Origin: Comamonadaceae bacterium
GTDB lineage: Bacteria; Pseudomonadota; Gammaproteobacteria; Burkholderiales; Burkholderiaceae_C
NCBI GenBank assembly: GCA_024642025.1
Contig: JAHEBY010000092.1
Span: forward strand, 1-8,678
Length of the DNA: 8,678 nt
Direction: 5' to 3'
Under the pieces are notes generated by a model. The model ran no database searches. It was not told the origin of the DNA and worked only from the letters and a program-made list of their open reading frames with translations. This document shows, one piece after another, positions 6,740 to 8,678 of this stretch. Position 1 is the stretch's first letter; each line of letters begins with the position of its first letter. The translations under genes were made by a program, and so were the position numbers.

Positions 6740-6803
6740 CCTATCATCCGCCGTGGCATCGGCAGGTGTTAGGTGCAAAATGGCGGAAAGCGCAATGGAA
6801 ATC

Positions 6804-6841
6804 GCAAATTGATACATGCCGGGCAAATCAATGCCGCAAAT
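6804..6841 (+). repeat. triple GCAAAT cluster upstream of the DmdA-like gene
   Basis: GCAAAT occurs at 6804-6809, 6823-6828 and 6836-6841; copies two and three are each preceded by ATGCC (6816-6820, 6831-6835). ATTGAT (6808-6813) and ATCAAT (6827-6832) also form an inverted pair. The cluster ends 33 bases before the start codon at 6875, where activator or repressor sites would lie. AT-rich promoter composition could produce some of this by chance. Confidence 0.3.
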
Positions 6842-6874
6842 TTGTAAACCTGTAACCATCAAATTCTTACCACC

Positions 6875-8032
6875 ATGAATATGAACGCTCCGACTGTCTT
6901 TCCGGCGCCGGTTTCGTCCTCAGGTTCAATCGCCCTGACAATGAGTCCGCGTATTCGGCGCTCACCGTTTTATGAGGCGACGGTGCGGGATGGTGTGACG
7001 CATTTCACTGTCTATAACAAAATGCTGATGCCGATCTCCTTTGGAGATCTCGGTGCCGAGCTCTACAGACTGATGCAGGGTGTGTCCATGTGGGACGTTT
7101 CGGTGGAGCGACAGGTTGAGGTCTCAGGCCCGGATGCCCACGCATGCGTGCAGTACTTGAGCGCCCGCGACTTGACCAAAATGAAAGTTGGTCAAGGAAA
7201 ATACGTGGCCATGTGTGACCACGCAGGACGTCTGCTGAACGACCCCATTTTGCTCAAACTGTCGGACAGATACTGGTTTTCTCTTGCTGACAGCGACATG
7301 CTGTTGTGGGTTCGCGCAGTGGCTGCCGAAAAAGGCTTTGACGTTACCGTTTGCGAGCCGGACGTTTCGCCGTTGGCCGTACAAGGTCCATTGGCAGAGG
7401 ACGTCATTGCCAGCTTGTTCGGCGAATCGGTCCGCGCCATCAAGTATTTTGGCTGTGTGGAAACGCAGCTGGACGATATTCCACTGGTTATTTGCCGCTC
7501 GGGCTGGAGCAAGCAAGGCGGCTTTGAGCTATTCCTGCGCGATGGGGCAAAGGGTGACGAGCTATGGAACCGGGTCAAAGAAGCTGGACAGCCCTTTGGT
7601 ATTGGGCCTGGCGCGCCGAACCACGTCGAGCGGGTAGTCAGCGGCTTGCTCTCCTGGGGTGGCGACACCACGCCAGACAGCAACCCGTTTGAAGCCAATA
7701 TGGGCAAATATGTAGACGTGGACACACCTGTTGACTACATCGGAAAAGCCGTTTTGCAGAAAGTGGCCAAAGAAGGGCCGGCAAGGCTATTTGTCGGGAT
7801 GCTGCTTGATGGCGACGCGCCATCCGCTTGGCCATTGACCGAGCGTATTCCTGTTACGTCCAACGGCAAGCAGGTGGGCACCATGTCTGCCGTGGTGTAT
7901 TCGCCGCGCATGGCCCGCACCATTGGACTGGCACAGATCGATCGACTGGTTGTTGAGTCGGGCGTTCGCCTTGAAGTTCACTCGCCGCTTGGCGTTCAAG
8001 GCGCGGTCACGACGCCACTTCCGTTTATCTGA
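6875..8032 (+). CDS. DmdA-like (GcvT-fold) tetrahydrofolate-dependent demethylase
   Basis: A 385-residue cytoplasmic protein of the GcvT/aminomethyltransferase fold. Its motifs follow the DMSP demethylase (DmdA) branch as I know it: RIRRSPFYEA near the start, TVYNKMLMP, WDVSVERQVEVSGPDA (73-88), LLNDPILLKLS (120-130), SLADSDMLLW, EPDVSPLAVQGP (161-172), RSGWSKQGGFELF (208-220) and a GLLSWGGDTTPDSNPFE stretch (257-273). The C-terminal barrel carries SPRMARTIGLAQI. DmdA transfers a methyl group from DMSP to tetrahydrofolate, giving methylmercaptopropionate. The substrate here may differ, since GcvT-fold relatives act on other methylated compounds. No gcvH or gcvP is adjacent, arguing against glycine cleavage. 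ATG at 6875 adds about 20 low-conservation residues; ATG at 6941 (Met23) is an alternative. Neither has a Shine-Dalgarno. It is transcribed divergently from the regulator. Family secure; substrate uncertain. Confidence 0.85.
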   Translation: MNMNAPTVFPAPVSSSGSIALTMSPRIRRSPFYEATVRDGVTHFTVYNKMLMPISFGDLGAELYRLMQGVSMWDVSVERQVEVSGPDAHACVQYLSARDLTKMKVGQGKYVAMCDHAGRLLNDPILLKLSDRYWFSLADSDMLLWVRAVAAEKGFDVTVCEPDVSPLAVQGPLAEDVIASLFGESVRAIKYFGCVETQLDDIPLVICRSGWSKQGGFELFLRDGAKGDELWNRVKEAGQPFGIGPGAPNHVERVVSGLLSWGGDTTPDSNPFEANMGKYVDVDTPVDYIGKAVLQKVAKEGPARLFVGMLLDGDAPSAWPLTERIPVTSNGKQVGTMSAVVYSPRMARTIGLAQIDRLVVESGVRLEVHSPLGVQGAVTTPLPFI

Positions 8033-8037
8033 TTCCG

Positions 8038-8070
8038 GCGCTCATATAGTGGGCGCGTCATAGTTGACGC
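8038..8070. terminator. overlapping stem-loops between convergent genes (possible bidirectional terminator)
   Basis: GCGCTCA (8038-8044) pairs with TGGGCGC (8050-8056), one wobble on the plus strand, five-base loop. GCGTCA (8055-8060) pairs perfectly with TGACGC (8065-8070) around TAGT. They share two bases, so only one fully forms. They lie where the DmdA-like gene and the dehydrogenase converge, with only 25 bases between stop codons. Neither strand has a T-tract, so intrinsic termination is uncertain. Confidence 0.3.
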
Positions 8071-8678
8071 AGGGCCTGACGTAGCGCGGCACCGATCTCG
8101 GGCTTGTCGGCAAAAGGGTCAGTTGGGTTGCGGGCCTGAAGGATATCCTCCAACCTTGTTTGCACCGATTGAATCGCCTTGGGGTGGCTGTAGATGTAGA
8201 ACCGGTTCGCCGCCACAGCGTCAAACACAAGCTGGCCAACATCGGCGGCAGAAACCTTGCCTGATCCAACCGCTTTGTCCGAATTGACCTGGCCGATAAG
8301 CTGACTTTTTGTTGGCTGTGCACCCGATTCCTTCAAGGCGGCCGGACGGTTGCGATGGCTCTGGCTGATACCTGTTGGAACAAAAAACGGGCACAACACA
8401 CTGGCGCCAATCTGATCGGTCACCAGCGACAGATCCTGATACAAGGTCTCGCTGAGCGACACCACGGCATGTTTACTGACGTTGTAGACCCCCATGTTAG
8501 GCGGATTCAGCAAGCCGGCCATGCTGGCTGTGTTGACAATGTGGCCCCGGTAGGCGGGGTCTTGCTGGGCGGCATCGAGCATCATGGGCGTAAAGACCCG
8601 AACGCCATGGGCAACACCCATAAGGTTGACGCCAATCACCCACTCCCAGTCTTTGACAGAGTTCTCCCAAATCGACCC
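8058..8678 (-). CDS. short-chain dehydrogenase/reductase, N-terminus cut by window edge
   Basis: The frame is open from the right edge to TGA at 8058, giving 206 residues, so the N-terminal part with the TGxxxGxG cofactor motif lies outside the window. What remains is a classical SDR core: WEWVIGVNLMG with the catalytic-tetrad Asn, HIVNTASMAGLL with the catalytic Ser, and YNVSKHAVVSLSE with the Tyr-x3-Lys pair. The C-terminal segment ends EIGAALRQALRQL. Such enzymes oxidise alcohols or reduce ketones with NAD(P)(H) in the cytoplasm; substrate is unknown. A GTG at 8639 is an internal Val codon in this conserved segment, not the start. The gene is convergent with the DmdA-like gene, so it is not in its operon, and a shared pathway is only possible. 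Confidence 0.93.
   Translation of the reverse strand, partial: GSIWENSVKDWEWVIGVNLMGVAHGVRVFTPMMLDAAQQDPAYRGHIVNTASMAGLLNPPNMGVYNVSKHAVVSLSETLYQDLSLVTDQIGASVLCPFFVPTGISQSHRNRPAALKESGAQPTKSQLIGQVNSDKAVGSGKVSAADVGQLVFDAVAANRFYIYSHPKAIQSVQTRLEDILQARNPTDPFADKPEIGAALRQALRQL

Noticed and set aside
6641..6874. Sigma-54 promoter or a folate/glycine riboswitch before the DmdA-like gene
   Set aside because: No GG-N10-GC pair with the right flanks, and no recognisable riboswitch core or paired architecture by eye.
8058..8639. SDR gene taken as starting at GTG 8639
   Set aside because: The frame continues to the window edge and residue 8639 is a Val in the conserved VIGVN segment; the true start is outside.
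1..8678. CRISPR array, insertion sequence, tRNA or attachment site
   Set aside because: No regularly spaced repeats, transposase motifs, terminal inverted repeats or cloverleaf were seen on either strand.

Overview
The window looks like chromosomal DNA from a betaproteobacterium, most likely Burkholderiales of the Comamonadaceae type. This is inferred from moderate GC, codon use and the combination of a Tat-exported FcbT/TakP-type TRAP transporter, an amidase and an AraC regulator with an arabinose-binding-like N-domain. There are no RNA genes, insertion sequences, CRISPR arrays or prophage genes. Nearly everything is coding, and no gene-free stretch exceeds 300 bases.

Layout, left to right. 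Bases 1-525 (minus) hold the N-terminal part of a DEDDh-type 3'-5' exonuclease that runs off the left edge. It is preceded at 532-687 (minus) by a 51-residue membrane protein in the same reading frame. Bases 738-5340 (minus) form an operon-like block. In transcription order it holds dctP-like (4180-5340, Tat signal), an intrinsic-terminator hairpin (4111-4146), dctQ-like (3522-4103), dctM-like (2116-3525, overlapping dctQ by ATGA) and an amidase-signature hydrolase (738-2072, GTG start). Bases 5618-6640 (minus) encode an AraC-family regulator. Bases 6875-8032 (plus, divergent from the regulator) encode a GcvT-fold protein whose motifs match dimethylsulfoniopropionate (DMSP) demethylase DmdA better than glycine-cleavage T protein. 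Convergent to it, at 8058-8678 (minus), is a short-chain dehydrogenase cut by the right edge.

Working model (inference): the regulator controls both flanks. The TRAP system imports a small organic acid, possibly a methylated or sulfonium/betaine-like carboxylate or an amide-bearing acid. The amidase hydrolyses an amide, and the DmdA-like enzyme moves a methyl group to tetrahydrofolate. Support comes from an 11-bp direct repeat (one mismatch) overlapping a candidate -35 upstream of dctP, whose core GTCAAACT recurs just upstream of the regulator's own start. The substrate cannot be read from the sequence, and no other known DMSP-pathway gene (dmdB, dmdC, dmdD) lies in the window.
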